Source of the DNA: a virus
Direction: 5' to 3' (one strand)
IMG/VR virus record: IMGVR_UViG_3300025131_000515
Span: 1-21,013 of that record
DNA: 21,013 bases
In this document: in pieces, positions 6,700-14,516 of the stretch
Position numbering within the stretch: position 1 is the stretch's first letter
How the letters are laid out: each line of letters starts with the position of its first letter
Notes under the pieces: model-generated
What the model was told of the DNA's origin: nothing
The model's database searches: none
What the model saw: only the letters and a program-made list of their open reading frames with translations
Position numbers and translations under genes: made by a program

Positions 6700-6728
6700 A
6701 ATATATCAGACTGAGAGGCCTATGTCAA
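6700..6728 (-). promoter_or_regulatory. Sigma70-type promoter for the dUTPase/restriction/methylase transcript
   Basis: Minus-strand TTGACA (6728-6723), 17-base spacer, TATATT (6705-6700). Predicted start about 6693, just upstream of the ribosome-binding site of the gene starting at 6678. The -35 element begins only a few bases after the stop codon of the preceding ClpP-like gene. Confidence 0.8.
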
Positions 6729-6731
6729 GCA

Positions 6732-7337
6732 TTATTCGAACTTAAAATCAACTTTAACATTAATATTTAAAGTTGGAACATGCAAGTAATTAACTAGGTT
6801 ATGGCGCCTACATTCATGTGGTGCCAGGTACCAATCAGCGTGACCTCTCTGGTGAATAATATCCAAAAAATGGTCTTTGCTTTGTCCACAATTTTCAGCC
6901 ATCATATGAAAAATCTTTTTGTTTAATCTGTCAGCTTCTTTAGCATCTGCTTTAAGCTCTTCAACTTTTCCTTCCATCATCGAACTCACATCGTGAATCA
7001 TTACAGTGGCATCGGGATCCATATATCTTTTTCCTTCGGCTCCAAAGCTTGCTAGCACAACACCACAAGACATCGCCTTGCCTTGTATAATAGTAGCAAC
7101 CGGAATTTTAGAGTGTCTGATGTCTGATATCATCGACATTAATGAATATACTTGACCACCATAACTATCAATTATAATTGGAACTATTGGCTGTCCTGTA
7201 TTTTGCGCCTTGCTCATCTGAGTTGAGAACGCATTAGCAGAATCCTCGTCAAACTTTCTCACACGAACAACAATCGGCAAATCCTCCACTAATTCCTGAT
7301 CTTTCAAAAGTGGACTAAAGTATTTAATAATATTCAT
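6732..7337 (-). CDS. ClpP-like serine peptidase (S14), complete triad
   Basis: A 201-residue ClpP-fold protein with the full catalytic set: Ser90 in AMSCG, His115 in VMIHD and Asp168 in ADWYLAP, plus the oxyanion-loop equivalent DSYGGQV (57-63). It differs strongly from the other ClpP-like protein at 920-1591, so the two are diverged paralogues or separate acquisitions. Partners could be a host Clp ATPase, or it could act alone in processing phage proteins; no ATPase gene is visible here. ATG 7337 has AGGAT eight bases upstream and lies 6 bases after the polymerase gene. It is the last gene before the promoter at 6700-6728. Confidence 0.9.
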   Translation of the reverse strand: MNIIKYFSPLLKDQELVEDLPIVVRVRKFDEDSANAFSTQMSKAQNTGQPIVPIIIDSYGGQVYSLMSMISDIRHSKIPVATIIQGKAMSCGVVLASFGAEGKRYMDPDATVMIHDVSSMMEGKVEELKADAKEADRLNKKIFHMMAENCGQSKDHFLDIIHQRGHADWYLAPHECRRHNLVNYLHVPTLNINVKVDFKFE

Positions 7338-7343
7338 TTTGTT

Positions 7344-10300
7344 TTATCCTAGTAATTTAAATGTTCTCCCAATCGCATAAGTAGAAAATCCCCATTGTTC
7401 GTCATACTTAAGCTTCGCCATATACGGTTTATTAAGTGAGATCTTGTCCTTCTCTGGTTTAACGCCCCAACAACGAATCCTTGTCTGTTCGTTATTGCTA
7501 TCGATCACTTCTACGATCCAGTAGTCTTTACCGTTCTTGGTCTTCTTCGGCGTAATCTTGCGCGGAATGAACCAGCACACATTCAACAAGCTATCGAATT
7601 CTGAAATCGGTGGAATATACTTATCGCCTAGGCGCTTAAGCATGGCGTCGTCTACCACAAGGTTCAACGGGAAGACGCCTGTAAGCTCTGTTCTAAATTG
7701 AATAATTTCTTCTTCGCTAAAATGTCCCTCGGGGCGATACAGTTCCATATTCTCGGCTAGCTTTTTTGTGTTCTTTGGGCGCTCTACGATACAAGCTGAC
7801 CAGAAGTGTTTCATGCCAGTGAACCTATCATCAATCAGGTTATCTAGCGCTCCACCTCGACACAAAGCATCCAAGGACTTCTTGTTTAACTTGCCATATG
7901 CCACCCCTTCTTTGAAGAGAAGATCTTCCGCATTTGTAAAAGGACGGTTATTGAGTATCTGTTCAATCGCTGCCATGCCCAGTCCCTTGATCGAAGTGAG
8001 TGGTTGGATTAGCGTCTTGCCATCTTCACTAATTTCCCAGATGACACCCGACTTATTAATGTCAAGCGGCTCGATACTATATCCGTACTTCTTAGCAATG
8101 TTGATTGCTTTTTCTTTTCTGCTCTCTGGTTCTTTGTCCAAGAACGCTGCTAACCACTCTACGGGATAATATGCAAATAAGAAAGCGCACTGATAAGACA
8201 ACATACTATAGGAAACAGCATGAGACTTATTAAAACCGTAGCCTGAAAAGTATTCAAAGTTATTCCATAAAGTTTGCGCGCTATCCTTGCCAATTCCTTT
8301 TTCTTCGCATCCTGCGATGAACTTGTTGTAGATCTTTCTTTTTGCATCATTTCCCTTTCCTGTTCCTTTCTTAGTTAAAAGCTTGCGTAGTTTATTTCCC
8401 TCGTCCAAAGACAGATCCTTGCCCAGCGTGTGAGCGATCTTAGCGATCTGTTCTTGGAAAATCAGGAAACCATATGTTTCCTCCGTAACCTCCCGCACCT
8501 CATCCGTAAGATACGAGATGCGATGTGGGTGCTCTCGCGCCTCCATAAAGTCATCATGCACATTAGCCGCTAGCGGCCCAGGACGGAAGATAGATGTAAC
8601 AGCGGAGATATCAATAATGTTTCTCGGCTTCACTCTCTTACAGAACTTCTGCGATCCTGACTCCGTGAACTGAAAGATGCCAGCCCACTTGCCTGCGTGG
8701 AAAATGTCTTCATACACCTTCTGATCATCCAAGTCAATAACATCTGGATGGAGGTGATTATTATAATATGCTTTTACATCTTCGAACGTAGGCTCTGCGA
8801 TATCGTGATGGCGCTTCAAGATGTGACGGATACACTCCTCAATCATCTTAAGCGTAGAGAGTCCCAAGATATCGAACTTAATGAACCCCATAGGTTCCAA
8901 GTGCCGAACGTTCTGTCCCTCGCTCCAAGGCGTCTGTCTCACGCCACCAGAGTTAATCAGCGGCATGTAACGGTCTAGATTCTCCGCGACCACCACACCA
9001 CCAGCGTGGCGAGAACAAGAGCGAACCTGTCCAACCAACGCTTCAACGTGTGTCTTAACTTCCGGGTAAGCACTTAAAAACTCCTGGAGAGAGGAACTAA
9101 ACTCCATCACCTCTTGCCATGTCGGAGCGTACACCCCAGACTTAATCCCGTGACGACGCTTAGCTTCGGGTGTGGCCTCGTAAATCATCTTGCTCGTTAC
9201 GTTATTAACTTCAGTGAAGGGAATACCATACAACTTAGAGATGTCCTTAATAAGCGAACGCAACTGCAGCGTGTTCCAGTTAGAAATGGGAGCTACTGTG
9301 TCTTCTCCCCACTCCTTAATCAGCGCCTCCTTCAGCGCCATCGGATCTGCCACATCGTAATCGATATCAGGATAGTCTGTTGCGTCTGCCCGAAGGAATC
9401 GAGAGAACAATAGTCCATATTTGATTGGATCGATCTGTGTGATGTTCAATGCGTATGCGACCAACGAACCAGCTGCAGAGCCACGTCCAGGGCTAGTGAG
9501 CATTGTGCCCAGCGCCCGATCAGAGATTGCCTTCATGGTAAGGAAGTACTTGGAGAACCCGCGATCATCGATAACCTTCAGTTCGTGCTTTAATCGACTA
9601 AGATATTCGTTATTGTAGATAAAACCCAACTCCTTCAAGCCATCCATAGAAAGCTTTACTAACGCATTGGTAGCTGTCATTCCCGCTGGCACCACAAAGT
9701 CGGGCAACCTAACGGTATTATCTGGCAAGAACGTATCAATGCGTTCATGGGCGATTCGATGCGTTTCTGTAATAGAATTTAAAACCAACTCGTCATCGTA
9801 GTCATACTCTTCAGAGTATTGTTTATACGAATCCCACATCTGGTTCCCGTTCTTTGGATATAGTTCATAACCAATCTCTTCTACGCCCGCCGGCAGATCT
9901 GTACTGTCTGCCCACTTTGGCGTTCCCTTGCCAAGCCAGCCAAGACGCTTGTAAAGCTCTCTGTCCTTCCAAGCGTCTTGGTTGGGGTAATGACTATCGG
10001 CTGTTGATATCAGTCCAATGTCAAACTCTTTAGCAGTCTGAATAATATATTGATTCAGTTGGTGTTGTTCTTTAATGTTGTTCCATTGAAGCTCTGCGTA
10101 CCAGCGATCTCCAAAGATATCAGTCATACGCCTACTTGTCTCGCGCATTGCGCCTAACACAGCTTCATCGCCTTCCTCACGGTTCTCCCAGAAGTTACCC
10201 GCATACACGCCACCTAGGCAAGCAGAGGCGGCAATGATGCCTTCTCCATACTTTTCCAACAGTGCATAATCCACGCGAGGATACCGATAAAAATTCTCGG

Positions 10301-10760
10301 CTTTATAGCTCTCGGAGATCAATTTAAAGAGGTTATTTAAGCCCTCCTGGTTCATCGCTAACAGGACCAAATGTCTACGCCTACGCAGGACATCTTGTGT
10401 CTTTTTGCTCGCGCCCTCGTCCTCTACAGTGGCCCCTGACGCCTTGTCAGCTTTAATAGCACGGGCCTTCTTCTTGTCTTCCATCGCCTTAGCATACTCT
10501 TCGTGCCACTCTGCGATGGAAGGGATAAAATACGCCTCGCAACCGAAGATAGGTTTAAAGTCTTTACCTTCTGCTTGCATCTTCTTGGCATGTAACACCT
10601 GATATGCCAGTCCGTTCATGTTCCCATGATCAGTTAGCGCCAAGGCATCGCTGCCATTTTCATACGCGAAGTCCATATGCGCTTGTGGATACCCAATGGC
10701 ATCAAAAATAGACCCTGCTACACTATGGGCATGCAGCCCAACAAATTTAATATCTTTCAT
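7344..10760 (-). CDS. dnaE: DNA polymerase III alpha subunit (DnaE type)
   Basis: A 1138-residue family C replicative polymerase. An N-terminal PHP domain (about 1-270) keeps its metal-site residues: His10, His12, Asp44-His45, Glu75, His130, Cys181, Asp255 and His257. The polymerase core has SPGRGSAAGS (423-432), the catalytic PDIDYD (464-469) and Asp630 in IKFDILGL; later come YGFNKSHAVSY, a helix-hairpin-helix region (LGMAAIEQIL) and a C-terminal OB domain. A charged low-complexity linker (about 85-128) interrupts the PHP domain. No separate proofreading exonuclease or clamp gene is in the window. ATG 10760 has GAGGG upstream and overlaps the preceding gene by four bases. Confidence 0.97.
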   Translation of the reverse strand: MKDIKFVGLHAHSVAGSIFDAIGYPQAHMDFAYENGSDALALTDHGNMNGLAYQVLHAKKMQAEGKDFKPIFGCEAYFIPSIAEWHEEYAKAMEDKKKARAIKADKASGATVEDEGASKKTQDVLRRRRHLVLLAMNQEGLNNLFKLISESYKAENFYRYPRVDYALLEKYGEGIIAASACLGGVYAGNFWENREEGDEAVLGAMRETSRRMTDIFGDRWYAELQWNNIKEQHQLNQYIIQTAKEFDIGLISTADSHYPNQDAWKDRELYKRLGWLGKGTPKWADSTDLPAGVEEIGYELYPKNGNQMWDSYKQYSEEYDYDDELVLNSITETHRIAHERIDTFLPDNTVRLPDFVVPAGMTATNALVKLSMDGLKELGFIYNNEYLSRLKHELKVIDDRGFSKYFLTMKAISDRALGTMLTSPGRGSAAGSLVAYALNITQIDPIKYGLLFSRFLRADATDYPDIDYDVADPMALKEALIKEWGEDTVAPISNWNTLQLRSLIKDISKLYGIPFTEVNNVTSKMIYEATPEAKRRHGIKSGVYAPTWQEVMEFSSSLQEFLSAYPEVKTHVEALVGQVRSCSRHAGGVVVAENLDRYMPLINSGGVRQTPWSEGQNVRHLEPMGFIKFDILGLSTLKMIEECIRHILKRHHDIAEPTFEDVKAYYNNHLHPDVIDLDDQKVYEDIFHAGKWAGIFQFTESGSQKFCKRVKPRNIIDISAVTSIFRPGPLAANVHDDFMEAREHPHRISYLTDEVREVTEETYGFLIFQEQIAKIAHTLGKDLSLDEGNKLRKLLTKKGTGKGNDAKRKIYNKFIAGCEEKGIGKDSAQTLWNNFEYFSGYGFNKSHAVSYSMLSYQCAFLFAYYPVEWLAAFLDKEPESRKEKAINIAKKYGYSIEPLDINKSGVIWEISEDGKTLIQPLTSIKGLGMAAIEQILNNRPFTNAEDLLFKEGVAYGKLNKKSLDALCRGGALDNLIDDRFTGMKHFWSACIVERPKNTKKLAENMELYRPEGHFSEEEIIQFRTELTGVFPLNLVVDDAMLKRLGDKYIPPISEFDSLLNVCWFIPRKITPKKTKNGKDYWIVEVIDSNNEQTRIRCWGVKPEKDKISLNKPYMAKLKYDEQWGFSTYAIGRTFKLLG

Positions 10761-11647
10761 TCCTTACCCTCATAAGCTATCTTACTATGTTTATGTGTCT
10801 GTGTCAAGCCTTCTTCTGGCTTTTTTATAATATTTTCTGAACCTAAAAAGTTACAGTATTCTCGCCACTTAGAGAGATCATAAAACCACTCCAGTTCAAG
10901 GTGTGACGCGTCCTTTTCCTCGACCTCCCCAAATACGTCTTCAAAGTCAAAATGCCGTGCTGACCATCGCTCTTCCAACGGCAGCTTCTCTGATGGCATC
11001 TCACCGGGAGGAGGATTAATAAATGTCCTAGTTGTCTTTTTGTTTACTGCGTTGCGGCAGGCCTTAAAATCTTTTCCAAACATAGTGAAGGCAAGCGGTA
11101 CGTTGTCTTTTACTGTCTTGCCATCGTGTGTTAGGAAAAAGTTTTCTTTCATGCTGGAAATTTGGATCCTGTGCTCTCTCAAACTATAAATGTCATACGC
11201 GGACATAGGGAAAGTAATATAATACTTATCGGGCAACAGCCACTTAGATATTTTATATGCCACCTTCCAAGCAGCAAGAATACCATATAATGCCCCCCAC
11301 CCATACGAGTCGCGACGATCACGATCCTTCGGATGAACAGGCACATAGTAAATAGGAATTTCCTTGCGAACGCCTTGATAAAATTTAGTAAATTTTCGAG
11401 AATAATATACAGGATCGTACACCCACTCCCCCACTCTCTTTCTAACAATCGGAGCTAAATCATCGTTGGCAACAATCCAGATGGTTTGACAGCCAGCGAT
11501 AGCGCACTCGAATACTGCCTTTTGAATAGCTGTGTAACCAGCCTCCACAGGCATCATCACAGCAGGGATATCCATATCGAAATCTGTCTTAAGATTTGCT
11601 ACTGGAATGATGCCTGCCAAATGAGAATGGCGGGGAATAGTCGTCAA
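10757..11647 (-). CDS. GT-A nucleotidyltransferase-like protein
   Basis: A 296-residue protein whose first 140 residues follow the pattern of sugar-phosphate nucleotidyltransferases: LAGIIPVA near residue 10, PAVMMPVEAG in the place of the PKxLLPV segment, AVFECAIAGCQTIWIVAND, and a later SYGWGALYGILAAW resembling the substrate-loop helix. The signature GxGTR nucleotide loop is not present, so activity or substrate may differ. The C-terminal 100 residues are acidic and unrecognised. Translation begins at TTG 11647 with GAGGT upstream, because the next ATG would remove the conserved first strand; the start overlaps the preceding stop as TTGA. It is coupled by ATGA to the DNA polymerase gene. 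Family by pattern only, role unknown. Confidence 0.75.
   Translation of the reverse strand: MTTIPRHSHLAGIIPVANLKTDFDMDIPAVMMPVEAGYTAIQKAVFECAIAGCQTIWIVANDDLAPIVRKRVGEWVYDPVYYSRKFTKFYQGVRKEIPIYYVPVHPKDRDRRDSYGWGALYGILAAWKVAYKISKWLLPDKYYITFPMSAYDIYSLREHRIQISSMKENFFLTHDGKTVKDNVPLAFTMFGKDFKACRNAVNKKTTRTFINPPPGEMPSEKLPLEERWSARHFDFEDVFGEVEEKDASHLELEWFYDLSKWREYCNFLGSENIIKKPEEGLTQTHKHSKIAYEGKE
10779..10807 (-). promoter_or_regulatory. Possible internal promoter for the DNA polymerase gene
   Basis: TTGACA (10807-10802), 17-base spacer, TAAGAT (10784-10779, four of six consensus bases) on the minus strand inside the end of the nucleotidyltransferase-like gene, with a start expected about 12 bases before ATG 10760. 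The -35 is perfect and spacing equals that of the better promoters, but the -10 is weak. Confidence 0.38.
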
Positions 11648-12528
11648 AAATACCTCAAAAATCTATCGTAGGCCATACTAGCCGAATGTAGATCTCTGAG
11701 TAGATCTTCTTCTTTAAGTTTTGGTAACTCGATAGAATCCTGCCCTTCCCACGACGGATCTTTCTCCTTGCGCTTTGTCCTTGTGATAGACGTTGTTCTA
11801 AATTTATAATATTTTGGTTTGCCATTTGGTCCGTACCCATTAAATACTCCTTTCATACCTCGGGTTTCCATTTCGGAAATTAGTTTAAATCGCGCCATTG
11901 TTTCGGAAAAATCAAAATCGAGTAAATCTTCTTCCTTGATTCTCGAAACGACGCATGCATCCTTTACGGGTGTGTTTCCATCAATCCTATCAGAAGGATA
12001 AAACCACACCTCGTTAACGAAGTCATCTTCTAGTTTGATGTAATCAACATCATGCTTCCCTCCTCGATTGAATGCTATCCAATCATAACATATATAATCT
12101 GATTTCGCAAGTGTTTTCTCTTTCATTCCCGAACAATTTTGATCTCCAAAAAAATAGCAAGTTTCAAAATTTATTTGGGCGATTTTTGCGTACTCATTCG
12201 AACATACGACTTTATTCTCCTGTAATCTCATACTTTTACATAAGTTGGAAAAAAGAACTTTTCCATCGAGAGATAAGAAGAAAAGAAGACGTTCCCATAG
12301 AGTTTCCTTGGGTATCCCAAAAGTCAAAATCTCGCCAAATGCTTGGAAAAAATTTTCAGCGTTTTCTAGTTTTAGGGAAGAAAAATCTAAATCAGGCCTG
12401 AAGTAGTCGAACCGAAACGGGCGCTCTGGCTCCGAGAACACTATCGGAAGACGTTTGTTAAAAGCAAACAACACAGCCTTCAAGCTGCTTCCAATAACTA
12501 TTTCATCATACTCAAAAACAAAACTCAA
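11644..12528 (-). CDS. Protein with Rossmann-like N-terminus, unknown function
   Basis: A 294-residue protein. Residues 8-36 (DEIVIGSSLKAVLFAF and a following strand ending IVFSE) look like the first strand-turn-helix-strand of a dinucleotide-binding Rossmann fold, although the glycine pattern is GSSxxA rather than GxGxxG. The rest has no motif I recognise; it has many aromatic residues and ends in a basic then acidic stretch. It starts at TTG 12528 with AAGGA seven bases upstream, overlapping the protease stop as TTGA, and overlaps the nucleotidyltransferase-like gene by four bases. A shared pathway with that neighbour is plausible; a flavoprotein is one guess. Confidence 0.75.
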   Translation of the reverse strand: MSFVFEYDEIVIGSSLKAVLFAFNKRLPIVFSEPERPFRFDYFRPDLDFSSLKLENAENFFQAFGEILTFGIPKETLWERLLFFLSLDGKVLFSNLCKSMRLQENKVVCSNEYAKIAQINFETCYFFGDQNCSGMKEKTLAKSDYICYDWIAFNRGGKHDVDYIKLEDDFVNEVWFYPSDRIDGNTPVKDACVVSRIKEEDLLDFDFSETMARFKLISEMETRGMKGVFNGYGPNGKPKYYKFRTTSITRTKRKEKDPSWEGQDSIELPKLKEEDLLRDLHSASMAYDRFLRYF

Positions 12529-13064
12529 TTGAGTTTCCTTAAATGTCTATTATCATAGCCACCGTTTTCCCAATCGGGATTCATTATATGCATATACTGA
12601 GGATAATGTTTCCATCCTAGCGAATGCCCTAATTCATGTTCTAAAACCCTAGGGCGATTAACATCTTTCTGTCTAATAATTATTTTTGCTCTCACGATGT
12701 TGCCTGTTGTTGTGTTTATCGATGTGCTTGTTAGCGCCAAAAAATCATCATCTAAATCTTGGTTGGCGCCAGTTATTATTATGCCACTACCATGATCTAC
12801 ACCAAAACACTCAAGCGAATCATAATCATATAATACATCATGGAATTCATATCCGATATTGCGCCAGTATGCTATAGCTATTTGTACCCTTGTGTGGGAT
12901 ATATTTAACTCTTTACAAATTTTCACTACCGGTGGTACTTTCCAGACGCCTGATTGTTTGGGCTTTCCAAGTGCAAATATTTCATATGGCTCAGCCGTAT
13001 AATAAAAATGTAAAGGATAACTACCTACGTTTACACATGTAAACAACAGCAATAGGAATAACAT
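12525..13064 (-). CDS. Exported metzincin-type zinc metalloprotease
   Basis: A 179-residue protein with the metzincin zinc motif HELGHSLGWKH (His143, Glu144, His147, His153) and a downstream Met-turn HIMNP (Met161), as in matrixin-like peptidases. The N-terminus (about 1-14, nearly all Leu/Phe) is a hydrophobic export signal or anchor, unusual in having no Lys or Arg before it. It would therefore act outside the cytoplasm or be membrane-tethered. It starts 12 bases after the endolysin gene, which suggests a part in lysis, in attack on the envelope, or in the virion. The ribosome-binding site before ATG 13064 is weak. Not a known standard phage lysis protein. Confidence 0.85.
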   Translation of the reverse strand: MLFLLLLFTCVNVGSYPLHFYYTAEPYEIFALGKPKQSGVWKVPPVVKICKELNISHTRVQIAIAYWRNIGYEFHDVLYDYDSLECFGVDHGSGIIITGANQDLDDDFLALTSTSINTTTGNIVRAKIIIRQKDVNRPRVLEHELGHSLGWKHYPQYMHIMNPDWENGGYDNRHLRKLN

Positions 13065-13076
13065 ATTAATACATAG

Positions 13077-13985
13077 TTATTCTTCTTCGTTCTCAACCTC
13101 GTCTAAAAGTGTTTTAATGTCTAGGCCGGCACAATCTATTTTTCTCTTGCTAATGTGATAGTGACTAACAAAACCACTAAATTTGCCATATGGAACATCC
13201 TGTTCATATTTTGTTGATGTCTTTCCAAATTGACCCAATGGTGTTTCATAAGGGATGCCAGTCGCTCCATGGATTGCTTTCCATAGAGCTTTTAGAGCTT
13301 CGATCTGAGCCGGGTAAAAATCTAAAAACGGTTTAAGCTTGCTTCCATGGACCCAAGCATCTTCTACTATGGATCTTTCCCCGAAACCTCTTTTAACATA
13401 AGTTTCCTGATATTTGGGATAGTAAGCGTTTGATATTTCCACGCCGACTGACGCACGATTTGTTCGCGATGAACCAGCATGAAACGCCGCGTGTTGCATG
13501 TCTAAAGTTTGATAAATAGTACCATCATTGTCAATCAAAAAATGAACTGAAATACCACGCTTGTCAAGTACCCTAGCGCAAGATGTGGCAGATAAACAAA
13601 CATCCCAATGGTTTACAAAATAGCGTATGTTTCGTTTTGGGCGCCCAGTGTAATCGTAATAGTGCCCCTTGTCTGCCTTGTGGCCACCTCTCTCAGACCA
13701 CAAAACAACTTTGTCCCATTTAATGGGGAAACAATTGCCATTGTAAACAATATAGTTAGAATATTTTGGATCATCTGGTTTGTGTTCATCAATTTCTGCT
13801 TGTCTCTCTGTCCACAAGCGTCGAAATGTCATTGGACCACATAAACCATCAGCCGAGAGTTCTCGGTCCTTTTGCCATTTTTTGATAGCTCTAACTAGCT
13901 TATCGTCAAAATATTTCTCACCAAACCAAGTTGGATCCCATCCAAGTTTCTTGGCCGACGATTCGTTATAAAAATCTTTGTCCAT
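13077..13985 (-). CDS. Endolysin: N-acetylmuramoyl-L-alanine amidase with peptidoglycan-binding domain
   Basis: A 302-residue endolysin. Residues about 25-60 form a PG_binding_1-type cell-wall domain (LVRAIKKWQKD...DGLCGPMTFRRLW). The Amidase_2 domain follows, with zinc ligands fitting His126 (VNHWDV), His277 (SHYHIS) and Cys285 (KIDCAG); the eight-residue spacing His277-Cys285 is that of T7 lysozyme. It would cleave the bond between muramic acid and L-alanine. No signal peptide is visible, so a holin would be needed for release; none is recognised in the window. AAGGAAC precedes ATG 13985. Neighbours are the GroES-like gene upstream and the exported metalloprotease downstream. Confidence 0.92.
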   Translation of the reverse strand: MDKDFYNESSAKKLGWDPTWFGEKYFDDKLVRAIKKWQKDRELSADGLCGPMTFRRLWTERQAEIDEHKPDDPKYSNYIVYNGNCFPIKWDKVVLWSERGGHKADKGHYYDYTGRPKRNIRYFVNHWDVCLSATSCARVLDKRGISVHFLIDNDGTIYQTLDMQHAAFHAGSSRTNRASVGVEISNAYYPKYQETYVKRGFGERSIVEDAWVHGSKLKPFLDFYPAQIEALKALWKAIHGATGIPYETPLGQFGKTSTKYEQDVPYGKFSGFVSHYHISKRKIDCAGLDIKTLLDEVENEEE

Positions 13986-13996
13986 TAGTGTGTTCC

Positions 13997-14299
13997 TTAT
14001 AATATTCCTATAATGTAATTATCTAGGATTACATTATATTTACTTCCGTCCACGTTTATTTCTTCCATCATAGATTTATCAATAACTATCATAGAATGTT
14101 CTCCAAGTTTAGAGCGCGCCGATAGAATGTTCTTAAATCTAACATCGTCTGCCCAATCAATTACCGAAACAATCGCGTGTCTTTCTTCGGCCGGCTTAAA
14201 ACTCTCTGGGAGTACAATGCCGCTAGCAGTTTCTGCTTGTTTTTGCTGTGTTTCCACTAGTACGTATCGGTTAACAGGCTTAAACAATGCCCACCTCAC
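13997..14299 (-). CDS. groES: GroES-like co-chaperonin (Cpn10)
   Basis: A 100-residue Cpn10-fold protein: KPVNRYVLVE as first strand, a mobile-loop segment (ETASGIVLPES) that would contact GroEL, and the closing strands YNVILDNYIIGIL. Sequence is diverged from bacterial GroES but the mobile loop and ends match. Phage co-chaperonins, like T4 gp31, replace host GroES so GroEL can fold the capsid protein. The start is uncertain: ATG 14299 has a ribosome site too close to it, whereas TTG 14287 has GAGG six bases upstream and would give a product starting at FKPVNRY. No GroEL gene is in the window. Confidence 0.83.
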   Translation of the reverse strand: MRWALFKPVNRYVLVETQQKQAETASGIVLPESFKPAEERHAIVSVIDWADDVRFKNILSARSKLGEHSMIVIDKSMMEEINVDGSKYNVILDNYIIGIL

Positions 14300-14504
14300 C
14301 TTCTAAGAGCTTCTTATGCACCTTGAACTCGCTTTCTGTTAAGAAAAGATCTTCGCGGCAAGTGCAATGTTTACAGTAAAGGGTCACATTTACTTTTCCC
14401 CCCACCATAGCGCGAATCTGTCCTGTGGGCGCCCAATAACACTCTTGTTGGCATTTGCCTATTGTTTTTATTCTCTTTTGATCAAAGAGATGATTGAAAT
14501 TCAT
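14280..14504 (-). CDS. Small Cys-rich, probably zinc-binding protein
   Basis: A 74-residue protein with Cys18 and Cys22 (KCQQEC) and Cys44, Cys47 and Cys49 (YCKHCTC) about 22 residues later, suggesting one zinc site. The last 25 residues are charged and helical. AGGAGGT precedes ATG 14504. It lies 12 bases after the reductase gene and overlaps the co-chaperonin gene by up to 20 bases. Function unknown. Confidence 0.8.
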   Translation of the reverse strand: MNFNHLFDQKRIKTIGKCQQECYWAPTGQIRAMVGGKVNVTLYCKHCTCREDLFLTESEFKVHKKLLEGEVGIV

Positions 14505-14516
14505 TTATACCTCCTA

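Noticed and set aside
7768-8169. 133-residue open frame on the plus strand
   Set aside because: It is a shadow of the conserved polymerase C-terminal coding region.
13545-13567. TTGACA within the endolysin gene as a promoter
   Set aside because: No -10-like hexamer lies at 16-18 bases downstream; similar isolated TTGACA/T hexamers in the polymerase and reductase genes were set aside for the same reason.
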